Assembly (NCBI RefSeq): GCF_019396355.1
Contig: NZ_JAHKRK010000039.1
Location: 1-47,621 of the forward strand
Length of the DNA stretch: 47,621 nt
Source of the DNA: Pseudonocardia nigra
GTDB lineage: Bacteria; Actinomycetota; Actinomycetes; Mycobacteriales; Pseudonocardiaceae
Direction of reading: 5' to 3'
The notes below the pieces were generated by a model. The model did no database searches and was not told the origin of the DNA. It worked only from the letters and a program-made list of their open reading frames with translations. A program made the position numbers and the translations under genes. Of this stretch, positions 17,079-26,119 are shown in pieces; the stretch's first letter is position 1; each line of letters opens with the position of its first letter.

Positions 17079-17339
17079 GTGTCCGACGATCTCGACGACC
17101 TGGCGCGAATGCTCGCCGTACCGGTCGACGGGCTGACCGACCACGAACTGATCGACGCCGTCCGGCAGGCCGAGCAGATCCGCACCGCCAGCAGGGAGCG
17201 CACCGGGCGGCTGCTCGCCGAGCTGCACTCCCGCGGCAAATCGTGGCCGCAGATCGCTCGGGACACCGGCATCCGCCAGACCACGGCGTACGACTGGGCG
17301 CGCCCGTACCTCACGGCGGAGGAACCGGAGGGCGCGTAG
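17079..17339 (+). CDS. Small helix-turn-helix protein
   Basis: Protein of 86 aa starting at GTG. An acidic N-terminal half (LTDHELIDAVRQAEQIRTAS, predicted helical) precedes a homeodomain-like helix-turn-helix, KSWPQIARDTGIRQTTAYDW (residues about 55-75). It is likely a DNA-binding regulator. It has no ribosome-binding site but a -10-like TAGCGT seven bases before the start, consistent with leaderless translation. It probably binds the palindrome just upstream and regulates itself and the divergent 87-aa gene; that is inference from arrangement. Confidence 0.65.
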   Translation: MSDDLDDLARMLAVPVDGLTDHELIDAVRQAEQIRTASRERTGRLLAELHSRGKSWPQIARDTGIRQTTAYDWARPYLTAEEPEGA

Positions 17340-17438
17340 CCCGGGTCGGCTCCGACCATGCACATCGAGGCGCGGCCGTGCACAGGTCGGGAGGTGTGCA
17401 CGGCCGGCGTCAGGTGTGCACCGTCGAGGCGGAACCCG

Positions 17439-18512
<1,074 letters not shown>

Positions 18513-18589
18513 GGGGAACCAGGGTAGTCGCGATACCCGGGGCCCTCCGCGCCCGCCGGGGTTCGCGGCAGCCGTGGCCGGGCCGAGCC

Positions 18590-18640
18590 GCAGCAAAGCC
18601 ACTTTCCTGCAACGTCGTTGCGTGAAAGTGGCTTTGCTGC
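18590..18640. repeat. 51-bp inverted repeat, family A
   Basis: Arms GCAGCAAAGCCACTTTC (18590-18606) and its exact complement (18624-18640) are 17 bp. The loop contains a second perfect stem, GCAACG-T-CGTTGC (18609-18621), so nearly the whole element can pair. It sits between the divergent starts of ychF and the DedA gene, where no terminator is needed. Part of its arm resembles the repeat at 29824-29870. Confidence 0.85.
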
Positions 18641-18849
18641 AATGCCCGTCGCTACCGCGCCATCGCGCGATCCGGCCGAGCACGGGTCCAGTGCGGCCGA
18701 TCGACGACCCCACGGCGGTAGGCCTGGGCCCACCCCGTCAGGGGTCCGGCCCCCGGGAAAACCGGGGGATCATCCCGATCGTGCCCGCACCCGCGAGCGG
18801 GCAACGTCGACACCGTGACGATCACCGGCCTCCTCCGCAGGCGCCTCGC

Positions 18850-19657
18850 GTGCTGAACACCCTCTTGCAGGTGGCCGCGGGCTGGCCGGTTCCGGTCGTG
18901 CTCGCCGTCGCGGCCGCGATGCTGGTGGTCGAGAGTGGCACGCTCGTCGGCATGGCCGTGCCCGGCACGACGCTGCTCGTCGCGCTCGGGCTGTGGTCGC
19001 ACACCGCGCCCCACGCCCTGCTGCCCGTGCTGGTGGTGACCGCGGCCGCCACGGTCGCCGGGGCCCACCTGGGGTGGTGGCGCGGGCGGTCCGGCAGGGC
19101 CTTCCCCCGGGCCCCGGGGACGGCGGCTGCACCTCGTCCACGCCCGCGCCCGGCAGGCCGCGGGCTGGCTGGCCGACCGCGGACCGGCCGCCACGGCCGC
19201 CCTGCTCGTCGGCGGGCACTGGGCGGCGGCCGCCCGGCCGCTGATGCCCAGGGTCGCCGGTGGGGCGGGCGTGCCGTACCGGATCGCCGGGCCGGCGGTG
19301 GCGGTCTCGGGCAGCGCGTGGACGGTCACGCTCGTACTGCTCGGCAACCGCGTCGGCCCGCACGTGCTGACCCATGCCGGGTGGGCCCCCGTCGTCCTCG
19401 TGGTGCTGCTGATCGGCGGTCTGGTGCTGCGGGCGCGCCGGCGCGGTCAGGAGGATGAGAGGCCTCTCATCCCACTCTCATCGACGGGCCACGCCGGGCC
19501 CGGACCGTGGGACGGTGACCCGCGCCCCGACCGGCACCGGCCGGCCTGCGTCCCTCGCCCTGCTGGCACTGGCCGAGCAGTGGCTCGCCCATCGATGAGA
19601 ACGGCCTCATCCAGCTCTCCCGAACGCCTCACGGCGGCCCGGCACCGTAGTGGATGA
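18850..19657 (+). pseudogene. DedA-family membrane protein, frameshifted
   Basis: Two consecutive frames make one DedA/VTT protein. The first, from GTG 18850, has two membrane segments around VESGTLVGMAVPGTTLLVALG and TAAATVAGAHLGWWRGR in shorter pieces. The second frame continues LHLVHARARQAAGWLADRG, VGGHWAAAARPLMPRVAGG and VPYRIAGPAVAVSGSAWTV, the typical DedA GR..P..R...G....Y..F pattern, plus a last membrane helix. The switch lies at about 19091-19120, near CTTCCCCCGGG; one base too many would explain it. DedA proteins are flippase-like membrane proteins. True decay or sequencing error is undecided. Confidence 0.65.
19454..19482 (-). promoter_or_regulatory. Three-box GATGAGAG element, copy 1
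   Basis: Read on the minus strand it is GATGAGAG-N3-GATGAGAG-N2-CTCTCATC. The two direct boxes are 11 bp apart, and the same architecture recurs at 24025-24053. It lies about 210 bases upstream of the Asp-tailed secreted protein at 19692. A degenerate cluster (GATGAG, CTCATC) lies closer to that gene at 19594-19611. Confidence 0.65.
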
Positions 19658-19691
19658 CAGCGAGAACGCCCTCCCCCGAAGGAGAACCGAC

Positions 19692-20006
19692 ATGGCCCGC
19701 ACCACCTGGAAGGTCCTCACCCTCGGCGCAGCCCTCACCGGGCTCGGCGTCGCCGGTGCCGGATACGCCCTCGCCGACGACGACACCGCGCACCGCGACG
19801 ACCTGCGGCCGGTCACCGTGAGCTCCGCCGCCGGCTCCGTCGACCCCGCCCCGCTGGCCCCGGCTCCGGTTGACGCCTCCCCCGAGTCCGCCGACTCCCC
19901 CTTCGAGAGCCCGGTCGACTCCGCCGAGTCGCCGTTCGACAGCCCTGACGACCAGGACCTCACCCCGGACGGGGACACCCCGGACGACGACGGCGACGAC
20001 GACTGA
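19692..20006 (+). CDS. Small secreted protein with acidic tail
   Basis: Exported protein of 104 aa. A signal peptide spans about residues 1-28 (MARTTWKVLTLGAALTGLG then AGAGYALADDD). The mature part has no cysteine and no recognisable domain; it contains Pro/Ala/Ser-rich sequence with a repeated DSPFESPVDSAESPFDSP segment and ends in an Asp-rich tail (TPDDDGDDD). AAGGAG lies seven bases before the ATG. A similar Asp-tailed exported protein is encoded at 23612-23992 beside the two-component system. Both have GATGAGAG elements upstream, suggesting shared control. Cation or cell-wall binding is possible but speculative. Confidence 0.75.
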   Translation: MARTTWKVLTLGAALTGLGVAGAGYALADDDTAHRDDLRPVTVSSAAGSVDPAPLAPAPVDASPESADSPFESPVDSAESPFDSPDDQDLTPDGDTPDDDGDDD

Positions 20007-20230
20007 GGCACTCGTCGCTCAGGCGACGACGGCGCCGATCGCCCGCGGACTCCCCCGCCGCCACCAGCGGTCACCGGATCCCGGCGGTGGTCGGCGCCGC
20101 CCGCCACGAGCACCGGTACGCGACGGGAGCGGTCCTCGCTCAGCCGTCGGCGAGCACGAGGCCGGCGGAGCCGTCTCCGTCGATGAGGGAGGAGGAGCAG
20201 GAGCGGCGGGAGGAGGTCTCGTCAGCGGCG

Positions 20231-20599
20231 TCAGGCGCCCGGCTCCGTCCCCACCGCCGCGCGCTCCTGCACGAGCGCCGACACCCGCTGTCGCGTGACG
20301 CCGAACAGCCTGCTGATCCGGCTGATGCTCATGTCCTCGCGCTGCAGCGCCAGCGCCTCTTCGCGGCGGAAGCGACCGCCGACGGTGCCGAGGTCGTCAA
20401 GGGCCCGGGACACCGTCTCCACCACGAGCGGCCGCTCCTCGCACTCGACGATCTCGCACCAGCTCAGCCCGGACACGCGCAGGCGCGCCAGCTGTGTGAC
20501 GCGCACCCGCGCCATCGCGAGCTCGGCGATGGTGCGGTCGAGCTGCTCGCCGAGCTCGTCGAGTGCCGCGACCGCCGGATCGTCATCGTGCTCGGCCAC
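20231..20599 (-). CDS. Helix-turn-helix protein with coiled N-terminus
   Basis: Protein of 122 aa. The N-terminal part is helical and acidic (AALDELGEQLDRTIAELAMA). A first helix-turn-helix-like stretch is LARLRVSGLSWCEIVECEE, and the C-terminal one, REDMSISRISRLFGVTRQRV, resembles sigma-4/MarR-type recognition helices. It is probably a small transcription regulator; no target is evident. GTG 20599 was chosen because AAGGAGGG lies just upstream; the frame extends further but without coding character. Confidence 0.65.
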   Translation of the reverse strand: MAEHDDDPAVAALDELGEQLDRTIAELAMARVRVTQLARLRVSGLSWCEIVECEERPLVVETVSRALDDLGTVGGRFRREEALALQREDMSISRISRLFGVTRQRVSALVQERAAVGTEPGA

Positions 20600-20827
20600 C
20601 GGCCCTCCTTCGGCGTCCCTGACGGACGGGCACAGCAAAGCACGATCATCGCGCGGTCGGCGGGGCGGAAGCACCCCCACACCCCTCGCCATGCATCCGA
20701 GGCGCCCCGTAATGAGCGGCTCGTGATGCCGTGTCGGCGCCTGTCGATCACCCGATCGCATGAGCTGGGCTAACGCGACCGGACCTGCGTCGATGGTCGA
20801 GATGGACCATGTTGTTCTCGGGGGGAA

Positions 20828-21266
20828 GTGGTGGTTCTCGTGCGGGTGCCGTCCAGGTTGCTCGTCGCAGGGTCCGTGCTCGCGGCGCTGGCGGCCAGCA
20901 GCAGCACGGCGCTGACGATGCCGGACCGACGTCCCGGACGTCGCTGCGGGGGTCGGTCGGGACGCGAGCGCGCCGATCGACACGCCGATCACGACGGGTC
21001 CGCCGGTCACCGGCGCCCAGATCGCGCAGCTCGCGCTGGCTCCGGCCAGGGACCGGGCGGCCGGCCTGATCGCCGAGCAGCGGGCGGAAGCGGAGGCCGC
21101 GGCAGCGGCGGCCGAGGCGGCGGCGCGCGCCGAGGCGGAGCGGGAGGCGGCCCGGGGGCGGGCCTCGCGCCCGACCGTCTCCCCCGACTACCGGCGCATG
21201 CGCGCCGAGCTCCGCCAGGCCTGCGAGCGCGGCTGGATCCAGGGCGTGATCTGCCGGGGCGCGTGA
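20828..21266 (+). pseudogene. Small secreted protein, frameshifted
   Basis: The first frame encodes a signal peptide (VRVPSRLLVAGSVLAALAAS, starting at GTG 20828 or 20840). At about 20915-20930 (CCGGACCGACG) the coding signal passes to the next frame. There it reads DVPDVAAGVGRDASAPIDTP, VTGAQIAQLALAPARDRAAG, an Ala/Glu-rich helix and DYRRMRAELRQACERGWIQG, ending at 21266. One extra C would account for it. The second frame has no usable start of its own because TGA lies just upstream. The intact form would be a secreted or periplasmic-face protein of about 140 aa with two C-terminal cysteines, convergent with the response regulator. Confidence 0.55.
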
Positions 21267-21270
21267 GCGG

Positions 21271-21936
21271 TCACGGGTGGTCGTCGAGCCGGTACCCCAT
21301 CCCGCGCACCGTGACGATCCGCTCGGCGCCGAGCTTGCGCCGCAGGTAGCGCACGTAGACGTCGACGACGTTGGAGCCGGGGTCGAAGTCGTAGCCCCAC
21401 ACGTGGCTCAACAGCTGCTCGCGTGAGAGCACCTGCCCCGGGTGCCGCAGGAACGTCTCGGCGAGCGCGAACTCGCGCGCCGACAGGTCCACGGTCCGGC
21501 CCCCGACCTGGGCCCGGCGGGTGCGCAGGTCCAGCTGCAGGCCGCCGTGGGACAGCACGGTCAGCTCCGGCGACCGGTCGGTCGCGAGCCGCAGCCGCAC
21601 CCGCGCCAGCAGCTCCTCGAAGCGGAACGGCTTGGGCATGTAGTCGTCGGCGCCGCCCTCGAGCCCGGCGACCGTGTCCTGCACGCTGTCGCGGGCGGTC
21701 AGCACGATCACCGGGATCGGGCAGCGCTCGGCGCGCAGCTTGCGGAGGACCGCGAACCCGTCGATGCCGGGCAGCCCGATGTCGAGCACCATCAGGTCGA
21801 AGCCGCCGGTCGTCGCGTAGTCGTAGGCCGACGGCCCGTCGCCGACGACGGTGACCGCGAACCCGTTGGCGGACAGGCCCTTCTCGACGAAGGCGGCGAT
21901 CCGCGGCTCGTCCTCTGCGATCAGGATCCGACTCAT
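21271..21936 (-). CDS. OmpR-family response regulator
   Basis: Regulator of 221 aa. The receiver domain has acidic residues EDE at 8-10, phospho-acceptor Asp52 (LMVLDIGLPG) and Lys in YMPKPFRFEELL. The C-terminal winged helix carries LSAREFALAETFLRHPGQVL and ends YVRYLRRKLGAERIVTVRGM-like. It is the third gene of a minus-strand cluster: acidic secreted protein, sensor kinase, regulator. The GATGAGAG element, whose direct boxes are 11 bp apart, fits an OmpR-type dimer site and occurs upstream of this cluster and of the related gene at 19692. Confidence 0.93.
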   Translation of the reverse strand: MSRILIAEDEPRIAAFVEKGLSANGFAVTVVGDGPSAYDYATTGGFDLMVLDIGLPGIDGFAVLRKLRAERCPIPVIVLTARDSVQDTVAGLEGGADDYMPKPFRFEELLARVRLRLATDRSPELTVLSHGGLQLDLRTRRAQVGGRTVDLSAREFALAETFLRHPGQVLSREQLLSHVWGYDFDPGSNVVDVYVRYLRRKLGAERIVTVRGMGYRLDDHP

Positions 21937-22039
21937 CGCATCCCCTCGCTGTGCTTACCCACCCCGCCGGCTGCCGTCCCCCGGTACTCGGGCGGCGCTT
22001 CGCGCAGACGCTGTTCCGACGATTCGCTCGCAAGCTGAC

Positions 22040-23512
22040 TCATGCGCAAGACCCCCCGGTCACGACGGCGGGAACGACGACGGTGAACGTGGCGCCGCGG
22101 CCGGGCACGCTGTCGAGCAGCACCTGGCCGCCGTGGGCCACGGCGATCGCGCGCACGATGGACAGCCCGAGGCCGGCGCCGTCGGAGCGGGGGCGTGCGC
22201 CCGTCCCCCTGGCGAAGCGCTCGAAGATCCGGGCCCGGTCGGCCTCGCTGACGCCCGGCCCGGTGTCGGACACCCAGAACCGCAGGCTGCCGCCCGCGAG
22301 CTGCGAGCCGAGCGCGATCCGCGCGCCGGGGCCGGTGTAGCGGCACGCGTTGTCGGCGAGCGCCACGATCGCCTGGGTGATCCGCTGCGGGTCGAGCACG
22401 GCGTCGACGCGGGCCGAGGTCTCGAGCACCCACTCCCGGTCCCCGAGCCGCTCGATCTTGTCGAACGCCTCTTCCGTGAGCGCGGCGACGTCGACCGGCC
22501 CGGGCTGCAGGAACGTCGGCTGCTCGGAGCGGGCGAGCAGCAGCAGGTCCGACACCATCCGGTTCATCCGGCCCAGCTCGTCGTCGACCAGCGCGACGGT
22601 GGAGCGGACGTCGTCGGCGTCGGCCGGGTCGAGCACCTCCAGGTGCCCGCGGACGATCGTGATCGGCGTGCGCAGCTCGTGCCCGGCGTCGTCGACGAAC
22701 CGGCGCTGCGCCGCCACCCCAGTCTCGACGCGGTCGAGCATCGCGTTCACGGTGCGGACGAGGTCACCCAGCTCGTCGCGCTCGCCGCCGTCGGAGATCC
22801 GGTCGGAGAGGTCGGTGTCGGTGATCGTGCGTGCGGTGGCCGCCACGTCGCGAAGCGGCGCCAGGATGCGGCCGGCCACGAGCCACGCCGCGGCCGCCGC
22901 ACCCAGCACGGTGACGCCGCCGACGAGCAGCATGAGCTGGGCGGCCTCGTTCGCCGGTGCCCGCTCGGCGTCGGCCAGGAAGGCCGCGACGATCACGCCT
23001 CGGGACGGGTCGCCCGCGAGCGTCACCGGGAGGGCGAGGTAGCGCACCTCGCCCAGCTGCTCGTTCTCGTAGATCCCCCGCTGCGGCTCGGTGATGCCGC
23101 TGACGAGCGCGGTGAACGCGGGATCGTTGGCGAGCACGATCGGCGTGCCGGGCTGCTGCCTGCTCTGGCTCACGAACACGCCGTCGACGTAGCCCAGGAA
23201 CTTCTCGTTCGGCCGCGCCACGTTGTAGGCGATGGCCTCCTCTATGACGTTCTCGATGCCGGCGAAGGGCTGCCCGGTGCGCGGGTCGATGCCCGATTCC
23301 GTGAGCGAGACGAACTCGTCGACCTCGAGCCGCAGTCCGGCCTCGATCCGCTCGTCGGTGGCCTGGATGAGCAGCCGCCACGTCACGAACGTGACCACGG
23401 CCATTGCAGCGAGGACGAGCAGCAGGACCCACGCGATGATGCGGGTGCGCGCCGTCGACGGCAGCAGGCGCCGCCGCGGGGACGGCGCCTGCGCGTCGGG
23501 CGGCGGAGGCAT
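22040..23512 (-). CDS. Sensor histidine kinase
   Basis: Membrane kinase of 490 aa. TM1 is near residues 25-48 (IIAWVLLLVLAAMAVVTFV). An extracytoplasmic sensor domain spans about 50-190, and TM2 is near 191-213. HAMP follows at about 214-266, then HisKA with His278 in DDAGHELRTPITIVRGH. The HATPase domain has N box DNACRYT, G1 DTGPGV, F box IFERFARG and G2 GAGLGLSIVRAI. It is complete. It is encoded 103 bases before the regulator and 99 bases after the Asp-tailed secreted protein, so the exported protein may be part of the signal system. The stimulus is unknown. Confidence 0.94.
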   Translation of the reverse strand: MPPPPDAQAPSPRRRLLPSTARTRIIAWVLLLVLAAMAVVTFVTWRLLIQATDERIEAGLRLEVDEFVSLTESGIDPRTGQPFAGIENVIEEAIAYNVARPNEKFLGYVDGVFVSQSRQQPGTPIVLANDPAFTALVSGITEPQRGIYENEQLGEVRYLALPVTLAGDPSRGVIVAAFLADAERAPANEAAQLMLLVGGVTVLGAAAAAWLVAGRILAPLRDVAATARTITDTDLSDRISDGGERDELGDLVRTVNAMLDRVETGVAAQRRFVDDAGHELRTPITIVRGHLEVLDPADADDVRSTVALVDDELGRMNRMVSDLLLLARSEQPTFLQPGPVDVAALTEEAFDKIERLGDREWVLETSARVDAVLDPQRITQAIVALADNACRYTGPGARIALGSQLAGGSLRFWVSDTGPGVSEADRARIFERFARGTGARPRSDGAGLGLSIVRAIAVAHGGQVLLDSVPGRGATFTVVVPAVVTGGSCA

Positions 23513-23611
23513 GGGCGACCTCCCGGTGGCCGTCGTGGCGTCCGCCGGACCGGCGGGCGCCGGTCGCCATCCTCGCCGAGGGCGGGCGCCCGGCCCAACC
23601 CGGCGAACCGG

Positions 23612-23992
23612 TCAGTCGTCGTCATCGGGGCCGTCATCCAGGTCGTCGTCCGGGCCGTCGTCGTCCGGGCCGTCGTCGTCATCGTCGTCCGTCACCGGCG
23701 GCGGTGGTTGCACGAAGCCGTTCGGGTCGGGCGCGGGCTGCTCGGGAACGGGAGCAGGAGCGGGCGCGGGTGCCGCCGGGTCGGCGGGCGGCTGCTCGGC
23801 GGGCGCGCCGGGGGCCGCGGGGTCGGCGGGCTGCTGTTCGACGGCGGGCGGCGCGGGGACCGCGGGCACCTCGACGGTGATGGGCTCGAGCGGCGGCGCG
23901 CCGGCGTCCGCAGCGGACCCGAGCGACGCGACGGCGACCACGACACCGACGACGAGCACCACGGCGGTCGCGATCACCAACGGCATGCGCAT
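23612..23992 (-). CDS. Membrane-anchored or secreted protein with poly-Asp tail
   Basis: Protein of 126 aa starting MRMPLVIATAVVLVVG, an N-terminal signal or anchor segment (residues about 4-27). Then comes a Pro/Ala/Glu-rich extended region (repeats of ADPAAP and PAPAPAP) and a C-terminal tail with about 19 Asp residues in the last 26. No fold is recognisable. It is the first gene of the cluster with the sensor kinase and response regulator. The three-box GATGAGAG element ends about 33 bases before its start. It parallels the Asp-tailed protein at 19692. An Asp-rich tail suggests calcium or other cation binding, which is inference only. Confidence 0.72.
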   Translation of the reverse strand: MRMPLVIATAVVLVVGVVVAVASLGSAADAGAPPLEPITVEVPAVPAPPAVEQQPADPAAPGAPAEQPPADPAAPAPAPAPVPEQPAPDPNGFVQPPPPVTDDDDDDGPDDDGPDDDLDDGPDDDD

Positions 23993-24024
23993 GGGATCAT
24001 CGTCGGGCGCGCCGGTGACCATCG

Positions 24025-24053
24025 GATGAGAGCCGGATGAGAGGACTCTCATC
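24025..24053 (+). promoter_or_regulatory. Three-box GATGAGAG element, copy 2
   Basis: GATGAGAG at 24025 and 24036 (11 bp apart) is followed after two bases by CTCTCATC at 24046. The architecture is identical to the element at 19454-19482 read on the other strand. It lies between the divergent starts of the poly-Asp protein/two-component cluster and the Ada-AlkA gene. Binding by the local response regulator is inferred. Confidence 0.7.
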
Positions 24054-24112
24054 GAGCGCTCGCGTCCGATTTCCGCCAGCCGCCCCTCCCGTCCGGTGGC
24101 AGAGTCTGCACC

Positions 24113-25600
24113 GTGCTCCTCGACCACGAACGCTGCTACCGCGCCGTCGCCTCGCGGGACGCCCGCTTCGACGGGCACTTCATCACGGCCGTCCGCACGA
24201 CGGGGATCTACTGCAGGCCGTCGTGCCCGGCCATGACGCCCAAGCGCACGAACGTCGAGTTCCTGCCGACGGCCGGCGCCGCCCAGCAGCGCGGGTACCG
24301 CGCCTGCCGTCGCTGCCTCCCCGACGCCGTTCCCGGATCGCCCGACTGGAACCTCCGGGCCGACCTGGCGGCCCGCGCGATGCGCCTGATCTCCGACGGC
24401 ATCGTGGAACGGGAGGGCGTGCCCGGGCTCGCTACGCGGCTGGGCTACTCCGAGCGCCACCTCAACCGGGTGCTCACCGCCGAGCTCGGCGCCGGGCCGC
24501 TCGCGCTCGCGAGGGCACACCGCGCCCACACGGCGCGGCTGCTCATCGAGACCACGCCCCTGGGCATGGCGGACGTCGCGTTCGCGGCGGGCTTCGCCAG
24601 CGTCCGGCAGTTCAACGACACGATCCGCGAGGTGTACGGGGTGCCGCCCACGACGCTGCGCGGCGAGGCCGGCCGCCGCCGCCGCGGCGACGTACCGGCG
24701 CTGGCCGGCACGCTGGTGCTGCGCATGCCCTACCGGTCGCCGTTCGACGCCGACGGGCTGCTCGCGTTCTTCGCCGCCCGCGCGCTGGACGGCGTCGAGT
24801 CGGTCGGGGACGGTACGTACTCGCGCACCCTGCGGCTGCCGCACTGCGCCGCCACCGTGACGCTCCAGCCCGCAGCAGGCCACGTCCTGGCGACGCTGCG
24901 CCTGGGCAACCCGCGCGACCTCGGCCCCGCCGTGGCCCGGCTGCGCCGGCTGCTCGACCTCGACGCCGACCCGGTGGCCGTCGACGCGGTGCTGGGTGCG
25001 GACCCCGCGCTGGCGCCGTCGGTGGCGGCGGCGCCCGGGCTGCGACTGCCGGGCACGGTCGACGGTGTGGAGACCGCGCTGCGCGCCGTGCTGGGACAGC
25101 AGGTGTCCGTGGCCGCCGCCCGCACGGCGGCGGCCCGGCTCGCGGCGGCGCTGGGCGACCGGCTGCCCCCGGAGCTGACCGGACCCACCGAGGGCGGCCC
25201 CGACCTGCTGTTCCCCACGGCGGAGGTCATCGCCGAACGCGGAGCCGAAGTGCTCACCGGGCCGGCCCGGCGCATCGCGACCGTGCTCGCGGTCGCCGGG
25301 GCCGTGGCCGCCGGCGGGCTCGTACTCGACGCCGGACGCGATCCCGCCGACCTGCGCGCAGAACTCACCGCGCTGCCCGGCGTGGGCCCGTGGACGGCCG
25401 GCTACCTCGCGATGCGCCTCCTTAGCGAACCCGACGAGCTGCTCGCCACCGACCTCGCGGTGCGCCGCGGCGCCGAGGCGCTGGGGCTGCCCTCCGACAT
25501 GGCCGGGCTCGCCGCCCGCGCCGAGAACTGGAAGCCATGGCGGTCCTACGCCGCCACCCACCTGTGGCGGGCCGCCGCGCTCGCCGGAAGGACGTCATGA
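24113..25600 (+). CDS. Ada-AlkA fusion: DNA-3-methyladenine glycosylase with Ada regulator domains
   Basis: Repair protein of 495 aa. It has an N-terminal Ada zinc domain with Cys34, Cys38, Cys65 and Cys68 (IYCRPSCPA...ACRRC), where Cys34 is the expected methyl acceptor for phosphotriesters. An AraC-type helix-turn-helix follows (about 85-175; GLATRLGYSERHLNRVL, GFASVRQFNDTIREVYG). Then comes an AlkA N-terminal domain and a HhH-GPD glycosylase domain with LPGVGPWTAGYLAMR and catalytic Asp near residue 447 (ATDLAVRRG). The protein thus senses alkylation, activates transcription and excises 3-methyladenine. The Ogt domain is a separate gene overlapping its stop (ATGATGA). The GTG start gives the normal Ada N-terminus. 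Confidence 0.94.
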   Translation: MLLDHERCYRAVASRDARFDGHFITAVRTTGIYCRPSCPAMTPKRTNVEFLPTAGAAQQRGYRACRRCLPDAVPGSPDWNLRADLAARAMRLISDGIVEREGVPGLATRLGYSERHLNRVLTAELGAGPLALARAHRAHTARLLIETTPLGMADVAFAAGFASVRQFNDTIREVYGVPPTTLRGEAGRRRRGDVPALAGTLVLRMPYRSPFDADGLLAFFAARALDGVESVGDGTYSRTLRLPHCAATVTLQPAAGHVLATLRLGNPRDLGPAVARLRRLLDLDADPVAVDAVLGADPALAPSVAAAPGLRLPGTVDGVETALRAVLGQQVSVAAARTAAARLAAALGDRLPPELTGPTEGGPDLLFPTAEVIAERGAEVLTGPARRIATVLAVAGAVAAGGLVLDAGRDPADLRAELTALPGVGPWTAGYLAMRLLSEPDELLATDLAVRRGAEALGLPSDMAGLAARAENWKPWRSYAATHLWRAAALAGRTS

Positions 25601-26100
25601 TGACCGCGACCTGGTCCACCCTCGACACCCCGATCGGCCCGTTCACCGCGGTCGTCGACGCCGACGGTGCCGTCCTCGCCTCCGGCTGGACGGCCGACCT
25701 CGACGAACTGCTTCCGCAGGTGCACCCGTCCCTGCGCCCCACCGAGCTGACGAACGGCGACCTCGGCCCCGTCGCCGACGCGATCGAGCGCTACCACGCA
25801 GGTGACCTGTCCGCCATCGACGGGGTGCCGGTCCGGCAGCGGTCGGGAGAGTTCCTCGAGCACGCGTGGGACGTCCTGCGCGCGGTGCCCGCAGGCGCCC
25901 CCGTCACCTACACCGAGTACGCGGCCAAGGCCGGACGGCCGGCGGCCGTGCGTGCTGCCGCGTCGGCGTGCGCGCGGAACGCGGCCGCGCTGTTCGTGCC
26001 GTGCCACCGGGTGCTCCGCACCGACGGCACGCTCGGCGGCTTCCGCTGGGGCGTGCCGGCCAAGCGGTGGCTGCTGGACCACGAGGCGGCGCGGGGCTGA
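25597..26100 (+). CDS. ogt: Methylated-DNA--protein-cysteine methyltransferase
   Basis: Suicide enzyme of 167 aa that removes methyl groups from O6-methylguanine. Active-site Cys136 lies in FVPCHRVLRTDG. The wing segment LGGFRWGVPAKRWLLDHE and the helix-turn-helix APVTYTEYAAKAGRPAAVRA are typical, with a short N-terminal domain. It is translationally coupled to the Ada-AlkA gene. Together they provide a complete adaptive response split over two proteins. Six palindromic repeats begin 20 bases downstream. Confidence 0.94.
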   Translation: MMTATWSTLDTPIGPFTAVVDADGAVLASGWTADLDELLPQVHPSLRPTELTNGDLGPVADAIERYHAGDLSAIDGVPVRQRSGEFLEHAWDVLRAVPAGAPVTYTEYAAKAGRPAAVRAAASACARNAAALFVPCHRVLRTDGTLGGFRWGVPAKRWLLDHEAARG

Positions 26101-26119
26101 GACCCGGGCCGCGACCCGA

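Noticed and set aside
18815..18856. Thirteen-codon frame (VTITGLLRRRLAC) overlapping the DedA start
   Set aside because: It has no amino-acid bias or structure suggesting regulation, and short frames of this size arise by chance.
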